Source of the DNA: Gemmatimonadales bacterium
GTDB lineage: Bacteria; Gemmatimonadota; Gemmatimonadetes; Gemmatimonadales; GWC2-71-9
NCBI GenBank assembly: GCA_013813675.1
Contig: JACCRH010000037.1
Coordinates: forward strand, 1-9,972
Reading direction: 5' to 3'
DNA length: 9,972 nucleotides
Program-made: the position numbers and the translations under genes
The notes under the pieces: generated by a model
What the model saw: the letters and a program-made list of their open reading frames with translations, nothing else
What the model was told of the DNA's origin: nothing
Databases searched by the model: none
Shown here: positions 1 to 6,475 of the stretch, piece after piece
Position numbering within the stretch: the stretch's first letter is position 1
Layout of the letters: every line of letters starts with the position of its first letter

Positions 1-9
1 GGATGACAC

Positions 10-15
10 TTGACA
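10..15 (+). promoter_or_regulatory. Candidate -35 box upstream of ftsE
   Basis: A perfect TTGACA hexamer lies about 58 bases before the GTG chosen as the ftsE start. It sits in a cluster of three TGACAC[T/C] heptamers at 4-10, 11-17 and 21-27. No convincing -10 element follows at 16-18 bases; the nearest candidate, TAGCTC at 31-36, is poor. The hexamer could belong to a promoter for ftsE-ftsX-envC, or the repeats could be an operator, but the left edge of the window hides the context. This is a weak call. Confidence 0.2.
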
Positions 16-73
16 CTCGATGACACCCGATAGCTCTTCGCTGTTCGCTGTATCCCCGTTTACATTCCGGATC

Positions 74-766
74 GTGATCCGCTTCTCCCACGTCTACAAG
101 TCGTATCCCAATGGTGCCCTCGCCCTCAAGGACATCTCCTTCCGGGTCAGCAAGGGCGAGTTCGTCTTCCTGACCGGGCACTCCGGCGCGGGGAAATCCA
201 CCATCATGAGGCTGCTCTTCGCCGAGCAGCAGCCCACCTCGGGCGACGTCCGGGTCTCCGGCTACAACGTGAGCACGCTCAAGGTCGACGAGGTGCCCAA
301 GCTGCGCCGCCGCCTGGGCATCGTCTTCCAGGATTTCCGCCTGCTGGAGGATCGGACCGCGGCGGAGAACATCGCCTTCGCGCTGGAGGTCATCGGCGCG
401 CGGCGCGACACCATCGCCGCCCGGGTCACCCGGGTGCTCACCCAGGTGGGACTCTCCGCCAAGAGCCGGGCTCACCCTCGCGAGCTCTCCGGCGGCGAGC
501 AGCAGCGGATCGCGATCGCGCGCGCGCTGGTGAACGACCCCGCGATTCTGGTGGCCGACGAGCCGACCGGCAACCTGGACGAGCGCGCCACCCGGGGCGT
601 GTTTCAACTGCTCCGCGACATCAACGCCGGCGGCACGGTCGTGGTCATGGCGACCCATGACCTCGACATCGTCCGGCAGACCTCCTACCGGACCATCGAG
701 CTGCGTGAAGGGTCGGTGGTGTACGACACCGCCGTGGACGAGACGGAAGAGACGGGGGTGACGTGA
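74..766 (+). CDS. ftsE: Cell division ATP-binding protein FtsE
   Basis: FtsE is the cytoplasmic ATPase of the FtsEX complex, an ABC transporter-like machine that does not transport solute but drives EnvC-dependent activation of septal cell-wall amidases. The 230-residue product has Walker A GHSGAGKST (35-43), Q-loop Q86, ABC signature LSGGE (138-142), Walker B ILVADEP (158-164, with D162 and E163) and switch histidine H195. The GTG at 74 is chosen because the product then begins MIRFSHVYKSYPNG, as FtsE proteins normally do. An in-frame ATG at 20 would add 18 residues unlike the family, and neither start has a clear Shine-Dalgarno sequence. The C-terminal tail is acidic (DETEETG). The gene ends inside the GTG start of ftsX (GTGA, 4-base overlap), so the two are probably translationally coupled. 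The family assignment is secure; the start is likely but not certain. Confidence 0.95.
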   Translation: MIRFSHVYKSYPNGALALKDISFRVSKGEFVFLTGHSGAGKSTIMRLLFAEQQPTSGDVRVSGYNVSTLKVDEVPKLRRRLGIVFQDFRLLEDRTAAENIAFALEVIGARRDTIAARVTRVLTQVGLSAKSRAHPRELSGGEQQRIAIARALVNDPAILVADEPTGNLDERATRGVFQLLRDINAGGTVVVMATHDLDIVRQTSYRTIELREGSVVYDTAVDETEETGVT

Positions 767-1632
767 GGCTGTTGACCCGCGAGGCCCTGCTCTCGTTTCG
801 CCGGGCGCCGCTGCTCTCCGCGCTCTCGGTCACCACCATCGCCTTTTCGCTCTTTACCATCGGTCTCTTCGGCCTGGTGGCGATCAACCTTCGCGAGGCG
901 CTCCGCGGCATCGAGGAGCGGGTCGAGATCGTCGCCTTCGTGTTGCGGGGCACGCCGGCGGAAACCATCACCCTCGCCACCCAGGACATCGCCGCGTTTC
1001 CCGAAGTACAGGACGTGAGCTTCATCTCCGAGGACCAGGCGCTCGCCCGCGCCCGGTCGGAGCTGGTGGAGTTCCGCGACGCCTACCGCGACCTCAAGGC
1101 CAACCCGCTTCCCGCCTCGATCGAGGTGCGGATGAAAGAGGGGTTCCGCCAGTCAGCCAGCGTGGGGCGGGTGGCGGAGCGGATCCGCGGCTTCGGGTTC
1201 GTGGACGACGTCCGCTACGGCCGCGACTGGGTGCAGCGGCTGGACCAGCTCCGCAACGTCACCGGTCTGGTGGGCCTGGTGATCGGCCTCGCCTTCGCCG
1301 GGGTCGCCGTGGTGATCATCGGGGTCACCATCCGGCTCACCATCCTGCAGCGGGCCCGCGAGATCTCGATCATGCGGCTGGTCGGCGCGACCAACTGGTT
1401 CATCCGCGGGCCCTTCCTGCTCGAGGGCGCGCTCAAGGGACTGCTGGGGGGCCTGCTCTCGCTCGCCCTCTGTTACGCCGGCTACCTCCTCTTCCGGGAT
1501 ACGGCCGAAGGCCCCTTCGCCGGCCTGATCTTCTTCCGGCCCGAGCATATCCTGGTCATCATGGTGTTCGGCGTCTTCCTCGGTCTCGGCGGCAGCCTGG
1601 TGAGCGTGGGAAGGCATTTGCGGAATGTGTAG
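763..1632 (+). CDS. ftsX: Cell division protein FtsX
   Basis: FtsX is the membrane subunit of FtsEX. It passes the ATP-driven signal from FtsE to the periplasmic hydrolase activator EnvC. The 289-residue protein shows the family layout: a short cytoplasmic N-terminus, TM1 at about 18-43, a periplasmic domain at about 44-165 that includes the NPLPAS motif (114-119), then three C-terminal TM segments at about 168-194, 213-244 and 262-282. The loop RAREISIMRLVGATNWFIRG (197-216) is a hallmark of FtsX. The GTG start at 763 overlaps the ftsE stop and is preceded by the G-rich stretch GGGGGTG at 754-760 as a ribosome binding site. The gene runs 8 bases into envC, consistent with one ftsE-ftsX-envC operon. 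Its length and topology are normal and nothing appears to be missing. Confidence 0.95.
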   Translation: MRLLTREALLSFRRAPLLSALSVTTIAFSLFTIGLFGLVAINLREALRGIEERVEIVAFVLRGTPAETITLATQDIAAFPEVQDVSFISEDQALARARSELVEFRDAYRDLKANPLPASIEVRMKEGFRQSASVGRVAERIRGFGFVDDVRYGRDWVQRLDQLRNVTGLVGLVIGLAFAGVAVVIIGVTIRLTILQRAREISIMRLVGATNWFIRGPFLLEGALKGLLGGLLSLALCYAGYLLFRDTAEGPFAGLIFFRPEHILVIMVFGVFLGLGGSLVSVGRHLRNV

Positions 1633-2800
1633 GTGGCTGGGCTGCGCCACCGCGATCCTGCTGGCGGCGGCGGCCCCGGCCGGGGCTCAGCAGGACCTCG
1701 AGCAAAGCCGCCGCCGCCTGGAGGAGATCCGCCGGGAGCGCGACCGGCTGCAGGACCAACAGCAGCGGCTGCAGGGACAGGTGCACGACGTCAACGACGA
1801 GCTGCACAACCTCGAGCGGCAGCGCGAGTCCACCCAGAAGATCGTAGACGAGATCGAGCGGCAGATCGGTGGCCTGTCGAGCCAGCTCGACCGCACCAGC
1901 GCCGAGCTGATTCTGGCGGAGGACAACCTGGCGGAACGGCGCGCGGTGCTGGAGCGCCGGCTGGTGGACATCTACAAGCGCGGGACGCTCTACACCTTTC
2001 AGGCGCTGTTGGCAGCGGAGTCGTTCGGCGACCTGCTGAGCCGCTACAAGTACCTCTATCTCACCAGCCGCCAGGATCGCGCGCTGGTGGGGGACGTCGA
2101 GAAGCTGCGGAACCGGGTGGTGGACCAGCGCGACGACCTGCTCGACGTCCGGAAACAGCTCGACCGCACCCGGGAGGAACGGGAGGCTGAGCATACCAAG
2201 TACAGCGAGCTGGCCCAGGCGCGCGCCCGCCGGCTGGATCAGCTCCGCCGCTCGGCGAGAAGTACCGAGCGGCGGCTCGACGCGCTGCAGAAGGACGAGG
2301 CCAGGATGAACAACGTCCTCGCGGCGCTGGAGCGGGCCCGGCGGGACGAGGCGGCCAGGGGACCCCGGGGCGCGGCGCCGGTTCCGGGCGCGATCACTAC
2401 CGCCGATCTCGGCCGGCTCGACTGGCCGGTGGAGGGCGCGGTCGTCTACCGTTTCGGGCGCGATACCCTGCCCAGCGGGGGGATCATCCGGTGGAACGGC
2501 GTGGGCATCGCGGCGGGGGTGGGGACGTCGGTGAAGTCGGTGGAGGCGGGCAAGGTGCGGCTGGTGGGACAGTTCGGCACTTACGGCCTGACGGTGGTGC
2601 TGGAGCACGGCAACGGCTACTACTCGGTCTACTCCCACCTGCGGTCCGCCGCGGTACAGTTGGCGGCGGCGGTAGCCCGCGGCCAGGAGATCGGGAGCGT
2701 GGGCGGCGAGAACTCGGACTACGGCCCCCACCTGCACTTCGAGATCCGGGGAGAGAATCAGGTCGCGCTGGACCCGACCGAGTGGCTCCGAAAGCGGTAG
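1625..2800 (+). CDS. envC: Murein hydrolase activator EnvC (coiled coil + degenerate LytM/M23)
   Basis: This is a periplasmic activator of septal N-acetylmuramoyl-L-alanine amidases, recruited by FtsX. The 391-residue protein has a signal peptide (hydrophobic to about A19, likely cleavage AGA|QQ after residue 21), a long charged coiled coil (about 24-240, rich in E, R, Q and L), an Ala/Pro linker (about 244-258) and a C-terminal LytM/M23 domain (about 262-391). In that domain the first zinc motif HxxxD is replaced by WNGVG at 290-294, as in E. coli EnvC (RWKGMVI, from memory). SHL (H338) and HLHFEI (H369, H371) are retained. Two of the three zinc ligands are therefore gone, so it is expected to be a non-catalytic activator. 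The ATG at 1625 lies 10 bases after GGGAAGG (1608-1614), inside the end of ftsX. No amidase is encoded in the window. An active M23 peptidase is unlikely. Confidence 0.9.
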   Translation: MCRWLGCATAILLAAAAPAGAQQDLEQSRRRLEEIRRERDRLQDQQQRLQGQVHDVNDELHNLERQRESTQKIVDEIERQIGGLSSQLDRTSAELILAEDNLAERRAVLERRLVDIYKRGTLYTFQALLAAESFGDLLSRYKYLYLTSRQDRALVGDVEKLRNRVVDQRDDLLDVRKQLDRTREEREAEHTKYSELAQARARRLDQLRRSARSTERRLDALQKDEARMNNVLAALERARRDEAARGPRGAAPVPGAITTADLGRLDWPVEGAVVYRFGRDTLPSGGIIRWNGVGIAAGVGTSVKSVEAGKVRLVGQFGTYGLTVVLEHGNGYYSVYSHLRSAAVQLAAAVARGQEIGSVGGENSDYGPHLHFEIRGENQVALDPTEWLRKR

Positions 2801-2807
2801 CGCGCGC

Positions 2808-4115
2808 TCAGTCGGCTACGCCGACCCGTTCGCCCACCTGGGCTTTCCCCCGCGCGAGGGCCGCCTCGACCAGCGCGAACATGTCGTCGGACTGGGTTAC
2901 CGCTGGATGGGGGTAGGTGACGATCCCCGCGCTGAAGGGGGTGTCCGCCACGGTGGAGTCGAGCGGCCGCGAGGCCAGTTGCGCGCGCATCCGGGCCACC
3001 GATCGCCGGGCGCCGTCGAGGCCAGTCTCGGGCAGGACGATCGCGAATTCGCCCCCGACGTATCGTGACACGAAATCGGGCAGCCTGAGCTCGTGCCGCA
3101 GCCGCGCCGCCGTGTCCGCCAGATCGCCATCGCCCGGCTCCGCTCCCCGCGCTCCGATGTCGAGCAGCACCAGGCTGAAGCTGAGGGAATAGCGGCGCGC
3201 CCGCTCGAACTCTTCCTGGAGCCGGTGATCCAGCGAGCCTTCGCTCGGCTGGAGCGAGGGGCGGTGCCAGGGCGACGCGCCGTTCCCGTTGCCGTAGGCC
3301 TCGCCCTGCACCGAGTCCAGCGCCCGCGCGGCGGCTTCGGCGAGGCTCTCGGCGAACTGCAGCTGGGCGGCGCTCAGGCCCGGATGCTGGTCGCGCCGCC
3401 GGATGACCAGGACGCCGATCACCCGACCGTCCGCCACCGCGGGGAGCGCGGTGGCTCTGCCGTCGGCCAGCTCGGCGGCGCGGCGCGAGCGGATCGCTTC
3501 GGAGATCTCGGGGTGCCGGGCCGGGTCGAGCACGCTCTCGCCGTCGACCGCGACCGGACCCGGCCCCACTTCGGCGACGACCCGAACCTCGTCCGCCTCC
3601 GGACCCACGGCGACAAAGGCGCAGGAGAGCAGATCGAAGGCGCGGGCCAGACGGCGCACCAGCGCGAGCACGACCTCGTCCGGTCTGAGGGTCATGCGGC
3701 CTTCCCCCACCAGGCCGTCGAGCGCCCGGCGCACGGCGCCCTCGCGGAGGGTGCCCCGGGGACACTGCCGGTCGCGGATCCGGGCGCGGATCCGGGCGCA
3801 GAGCTCGGGGAGATGGACCGGGGCGGTCACGGCGTCGTCGGCGCCGAGCGCGAGGGCAGTGGCCGGCGCATCGGGGTCCGGGGCGGCGACGACCACCACC
3901 ACCGGCGGTGAGTCGGGGTGTCCCGCGGCGACGGCGGCGCGCATCTCCAGATCGCCCGAGTGGGCCAGAGTGACCAGAATGGCGTCCGGCTCCAGATCGC
4001 CGCTGAGCTGTGGCGCCTCAGTCACCACGAAGCCGGCGCGGCTGAGGGCGCGCTCCAGCCCGGTCGGCCGAGCCGAGGCATCACCCGCGAGCAGCACACG
4101 GCTGCCGTTGGTCAC
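2808..4115 (-). CDS. Pseudo-receiver / GAF / degenerate GGDEF signalling protein
   Basis: This is a cytoplasmic signalling protein with no transmembrane segment. With the GTG at 4115 it has 435 residues. Domains in order are a receiver-like fold (about 5-115), a GAF-like sensory domain (about 140-270), a Gly/Asn/Pro linker (about 273-293) and a GGDEF-like domain (about 299-430). The receiver has Thr49 where the phospho-acceptor Asp is expected (PDAILVTL) and Ala98 where the conserved Lys is expected (TAP). In the GGDEF domain the signature reads VGGEF (353-357), lacking the catalytic acidic residue of GGD/EEF, and the usual FKxxND..GHxxGD segment is shortened, although LLDI keeps the first Asp (D319). 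Diguanylate cyclase activity is therefore doubtful; a binding or scaffold role is more likely. A GTG at 4208 in the same frame would add 31 residues inside nfo. Neither start has a clear ribosome binding site. The gene converges on envC (7-base gap) and diverges from nfo (17-base gap). Confidence 0.75.
   Translation of the reverse strand: MTNGSRVLLAGDASARPTGLERALSRAGFVVTEAPQLSGDLEPDAILVTLAHSGDLEMRAAVAAGHPDSPPVVVVVAAPDPDAPATALALGADDAVTAPVHLPELCARIRARIRDRQCPRGTLREGAVRRALDGLVGEGRMTLRPDEVVLALVRRLARAFDLLSCAFVAVGPEADEVRVVAEVGPGPVAVDGESVLDPARHPEISEAIRSRRAAELADGRATALPAVADGRVIGVLVIRRRDQHPGLSAAQLQFAESLAEAAARALDSVQGEAYGNGNGASPWHRPSLQPSEGSLDHRLQEEFERARRYSLSFSLVLLDIGARGAEPGDGDLADTAARLRHELRLPDFVSRYVGGEFAIVLPETGLDGARRSVARMRAQLASRPLDSTVADTPFSAGIVTYPHPAVTQSDDMFALVEAALARGKAQVGERVGVAD
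2811..2825 (+). terminator. Small GC hairpin just after envC (weak terminator candidate)
   Basis: GTCGGC (2811-2816) and GCCGAC (2820-2825) pair perfectly around a TAC loop, 10 bases after the envC stop codon. No T-run follows on the plus strand, so this is not a canonical intrinsic terminator. The bases also encode the last residues of the convergent minus-strand gene. It may slow polymerase between the two converging units, but it could equally be chance in GC-rich DNA. Confidence 0.2.
3774..3797 (-). repeat. Perfect 12-base tandem duplication inside the GGDEF-like gene
   Basis: The 12-mer GCGGATCCGGGC occurs twice in tandem (3774-3785 and 3786-3797). On the coding (minus) strand it gives ARIRARIR, in the basic helix that ends the receiver-like domain. 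It keeps the frame and looks like a small slippage duplication, or a naturally repetitive Arg-rich helix that links to the GAF domain. Confidence 0.6.
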
Positions 4116-4120
4116 GCGAC

Positions 4121-4129
4121 GGAGAGAGG
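4121..4129 (+). promoter_or_regulatory. Ribosome binding site of nfo
   Basis: GGAGAGAGG lies 3 to 11 bases before the ATG at 4133, with GGAG about 8 bases away. It is one of the better Shine-Dalgarno sequences in the window and fixes the nfo start. It fills most of the 17-base gap between nfo and the likely start of the divergent minus-strand gene, so little room remains there for promoters. Confidence 0.7.
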
Positions 4130-4132
4130 CGA

Positions 4133-5005
4133 ATGCATCAGTCGAGAGCCGCCGACCTGCTCGGGGCCCACGTGTCGACCCAGGGCGGCGTACAGACGGC
4201 ACTGGCACGCGGGAAGGCGATCGGTGCCACGGCGATCCAGGTGTTCACGAAGACCCCCAACCAGTGGCGCGAGCCTGCGCTCACGGAAGAGTCCCGCACG
4301 GCGTTCCGGCGCGAGCGCGACCGGAGCGGGATAGGCAGTATAGTGGCGCATGACTCCTACCTAATCAACCTCGCCTCCCCCGATCCGGTCCTGGCGGCCC
4401 GCTCCGCCGAGTCGTTCACGGCCGAGCTTCGGCGCTGCGAGACTCTCGGAATCGGCGCCGTCGTGTCCCACCCCGGCAACTTCATCGACGCCCGCGAGGC
4501 CGGAGTGCTGCGCAACGCCGCCGTGATCACCCGCTGTCTCCAGGAGGTGCCTGGCGAGGTAATGGTCCTGCTGGAGACCACCGCGGGCTCGGGCACCGCG
4601 CTCGGGGCGACCTTCGAGGAGCTGGCCGCCCTGCGCGACGCGATCGGCGGGAGCGTGCGCCACCGGATCGCCTTCTGCGCCGATACCTGCCATCTCTATT
4701 CAGCGGGCTACGACCTGGTTCGCGAGTACGACGCGGTCTGGCGCCGGTGGGAGGAAACCATCGGCCTGGCCCACCTCCGCTGTCTTCATCTCAACGACTC
4801 CAAGACACCGTTCGGCTCGCGCCGCGACCGGCACGAGCTGGTGGCCGAGGGATCTCTGGGGCCGGAGCCGTTCCGCCGGATCATGTGCGATCCCAGGTTT
4901 CGGTCGGTCATGAAGGTGATCGAGACGCCGAAGGGCGACGACGAGGTGACCTTCGATCGTCGCATGTTGCGACGGCTCCGGGCCTACGGGCGCGCGGCGC
5001 GTTGA
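4133..5005 (+). CDS. nfo: Endonuclease IV (AP endonuclease, Nfo)
   Basis: This is a base-excision-repair enzyme that cleaves the DNA backbone 5' to abasic sites and trims blocked 3' ends in the cytoplasm. The 290-residue TIM-barrel protein carries the three classical signatures: LLETTAGSG (146-154), FCADTCHLYSAGYD (181-194) and LHLNDSK (218-224). All nine trinuclear-zinc ligands can be placed by comparison with E. coli Nfo: H73, H113, E148, D184, H187, H219, D232, H234 and E264. The N-terminus (LLGAHVSTQGGV) and the FTKTPNQW segment (38-45) also match the family. The start is fixed by GGAGAGAGG just upstream. The gene is followed 31 bases later by a putative outer-membrane protein on the same strand, so the two may be cotranscribed, but there is no functional link I can defend. 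The protein is full-length and looks catalytically intact. Confidence 0.95.
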   Translation: MHQSRAADLLGAHVSTQGGVQTALARGKAIGATAIQVFTKTPNQWREPALTEESRTAFRRERDRSGIGSIVAHDSYLINLASPDPVLAARSAESFTAELRRCETLGIGAVVSHPGNFIDAREAGVLRNAAVITRCLQEVPGEVMVLLETTAGSGTALGATFEELAALRDAIGGSVRHRIAFCADTCHLYSAGYDLVREYDAVWRRWEETIGLAHLRCLHLNDSKTPFGSRRDRHELVAEGSLGPEPFRRIMCDPRFRSVMKVIETPKGDDEVTFDRRMLRRLRAYGRAAR

Positions 5006-5036
5006 CCCCCCTCCACTGGGGATCCATTTTCCACCG

Positions 5037-5636
5037 ATGCTCAAGCCCTTGCTGATCCCAATCCTGCTGCTCGCGGCCGGCCCGCCGGCCCTCCCTGCCC
5101 AGACTGACTACTACGCGCGCGTCGGCGCGGTAGGAGTCAGTACGCTGGTGCGGGACTTCATCGGCAACGAGATCACCGTGCGCCAGTCGATCGCGCCGAT
5201 GGTGGCAATCGGGGCTTCGATGCCGATCTCGCCCGGGTATCGTGCCGGCGGGGAGGTCACCGCCGCCTCGGGCGGGTTCGACGCCGAGCAGGATGGCGCC
5301 GAGACCGACTTGGGCACGCTGCGGACCGCGTCGCTCCTGGCCGGTCTCGATGGCCCGATTGCCGGCGCCCTGCGCTGGCGGGTGGGACTGGGCGGCATGA
5401 TGTACCTGCCGGCCGATGACTCCGGCATCTTCCTGGAAGGCGGACCCATCCGCTTTCTGGCCGGCGCGGGGGCCGACTGGCGCCGCGCGGCGTTCCCCGG
5501 CTGGGATCTGATGGTTTCCGCCCGATACGACTTTCACCGCTTCTCCACCGACGAGCTGGAGCGCCGCGGGTTCTCCCAGGCGCAGGGCGTGAGCCGGGTC
5601 TCGTTGTCGGTCGGCCTTGCCCGGGGGGCTCGATGA
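5037..5636 (+). CDS. Secreted protein, probable small outer-membrane beta-barrel
   Basis: I do not recognise a named family. The 199-residue product has a clear signal peptide (MLKPLLIPILLLAAGPPALPAQT, likely cleavage after A21). The mature part is rich in Gly, Ala and alternating hydrophobic/polar residues, for example around ARVGAVGV, MVAIGASM, SLLAGLDG, WRVGLGGMMYL, RFLAGAGADW, MVSARYDFHRF and VSRVSLSVGL. Turns are charged or Gly/Asp-rich. This pattern fits an eight-stranded OmpA/OprF-like barrel, and the last strand ends near the C-terminus as is usual for substrates of the BAM complex. No cysteine or enzyme motif is seen. The ATG at 5037 has only a distant weak ribosome site (GGGG at 5018-5021). 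Its stop overlaps the ATG of the metallopeptidase gene (ATGA, 5633-5636), suggesting coupled translation and possibly related functions at the cell surface. The function is unknown. Confidence 0.7.
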   Translation: MLKPLLIPILLLAAGPPALPAQTDYYARVGAVGVSTLVRDFIGNEITVRQSIAPMVAIGASMPISPGYRAGGEVTAASGGFDAEQDGAETDLGTLRTASLLAGLDGPIAGALRWRVGLGGMMYLPADDSGIFLEGGPIRFLAGAGADWRRAAFPGWDLMVSARYDFHRFSTDELERRGFSQAQGVSRVSLSVGLARGAR

Positions 5637-6301
5637 GTCTCGCATCTCGCGGCCTCGGCTGGGGGCTGCCGGCAGTGACGGCGCTGGCGTGCGGCGACAT
5701 CGCGGCGCCGGCGCGCGGCGACGTCTACGAGTGGCGGCTGGAAGCTCCATCCGTTCCGGGCCCCGGCCTCGACACCTTGAGCTTCCGCTGGGACAAGAGC
5801 GATCTCCCGGTTCGGGTCTGGGTGGAGGACACCGACAACCTTCCCGACCACGTGGCCCGCGCCATCGACGTCTGGCAGTCGGCCTTCCTGTATCGCGAGT
5901 TCGAGGCGGTGCTGGTGGGCGACTCGGCGGCCGCCGACGTCGTCGTGCGGGGCGGCGCCCCGGGCCCCGGGCTGCGCATGAGGCGGCTGCCCAGCGCCCT
6001 GGCTCCCGAGTGCGCCGGCGCCACAGACCTGGAGGTGGACGAGACCAACACCGAGCTGACCCTCCCCATCCGTCTGTTCATCGCTCCCCAGTCCTCGCCC
6101 GAGGACCCCGGGCTCGAGACTTGCTTGGCGCTCACCAGTATTCACGAAATGGGGCATGCGCTCGGGATTTTTGCCCATTCCCCGGACCCCGAGGACATCA
6201 TGTTCACGGATCCGGAGGTCGGGCTACCCAGCGCGCGGGATCGCAGAACGGCGGAGGCGGCGTATCATACCCTCCCTACCCTCACCGCGGTCCGGCCATA
6301 G
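5633..6301 (+). CDS. Matrixin-like zinc metallopeptidase, putative lipoprotein
   Basis: This is a predicted extracytoplasmic metzincin-type peptidase of 222 residues. The zinc motif is HEMGHALGIFAH (171-182), with H171, H175 and H182 as ligands and E172 as the catalytic base. M190 in DPEDIMF is the likely Met-turn. The spacing has one residue more than the classical HExxHxxGxxH of MMPs; from memory, bacterial matrixin relatives of the form HElGHalGlxGHS share this. The N-terminus is moderately hydrophobic and ends in ALAC|GD, a plausible but imperfect lipobox with C20. C127 and C164 could form a disulfide. Residues about 57-106 (LPVRVWVED...ADVVVRGG) resemble the N-terminal strand region of matrixins. 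There is no obvious pro-domain with a cysteine switch. The gene overlaps the upstream barrel gene by 4 bases (ATGA), with a G-run at 5623-5628 as its ribosome site. The substrate is unknown. Confidence 0.8.
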   Translation: MSLASRGLGWGLPAVTALACGDIAAPARGDVYEWRLEAPSVPGPGLDTLSFRWDKSDLPVRVWVEDTDNLPDHVARAIDVWQSAFLYREFEAVLVGDSAAADVVVRGGAPGPGLRMRRLPSALAPECAGATDLEVDETNTELTLPIRLFIAPQSSPEDPGLETCLALTSIHEMGHALGIFAHSPDPEDIMFTDPEVGLPSARDRRTAEAAYHTLPTLTAVRP

Positions 6302-6475
6302 CCCCCTCGGCCAAGCCCCCGGGGTCGACTCTAAGAGGCGCCCCCATAAGGATATAGGAGCCCGCTCCAGGGGCCCGTTGCACCCGGCGGCCGCGATGCC
6401 GATCTTTCCCGCTCCGCTGGAGGCGGCCGGGCGGCCGCCGAGCACCCCTTCCGCGCCGCCGAGCGCATGGGAGTT
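6302..6475 (+). other. pckA leader / intergenic region with candidate upstream ORF
   Basis: This stretch between the metallopeptidase gene and pckA is the longest gap between genes in the window. It holds a C-rich tract with the palindrome CCCCGGGG (6317-6324) and the only A/T-rich patch nearby (ATAAGGATATAGG, 6346-6358), which could contain a -10 element but has no good -35 partner. It also holds a GC hairpin at 6422-6439. An ATG at 6396 opens a 27-codon frame that is Pro/Ala-rich and ends at 6479, with its TGA overlapping the ATG at 6476 of pckA. I do not call that frame a gene: there is no clear ribosome site and it may be chance. Confidence 0.4.
6422..6439 (+). promoter_or_regulatory. GC-rich hairpin in pckA leader
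   Basis: GGCGGCC (6422-6428) and GGCCGCC (6433-6439) form a perfect 7-base GC stem with loop GGGC, 28 to 37 bases before the two candidate pckA starts. No T-run follows, so it is not a standard terminator. It could affect translation or mRNA stability of pckA, or simply reflect base composition. Confidence 0.3.

Noticed and set aside
20..73. Longer FtsE starting at ATG 20
   Set aside because: The added 18 residues are unlike FtsE, there is no ribosome site, and GTG 74 gives the standard MIRF-type start.
1559..2737. 392-codon open frame on the minus strand opposite envC
   Set aside because: It mirrors the EnvC coiled-coil coding region and resembles no protein family; composition artefact.
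3403..4353. Long plus-strand frames opposite the GGDEF-like gene (also 3093-3911)
   Set aside because: Ser/Arg/Ala-rich translations with no domain. The minus-strand frame gives a coherent three-domain protein, and this frame also runs into nfo.
5006..5030. CCCC/GGGG hairpin followed by TTTT after nfo, considered as a terminator
   Set aside because: The stem is only four base pairs with a 6-base loop, and the T-run is short and displaced. Too weak to support termination.
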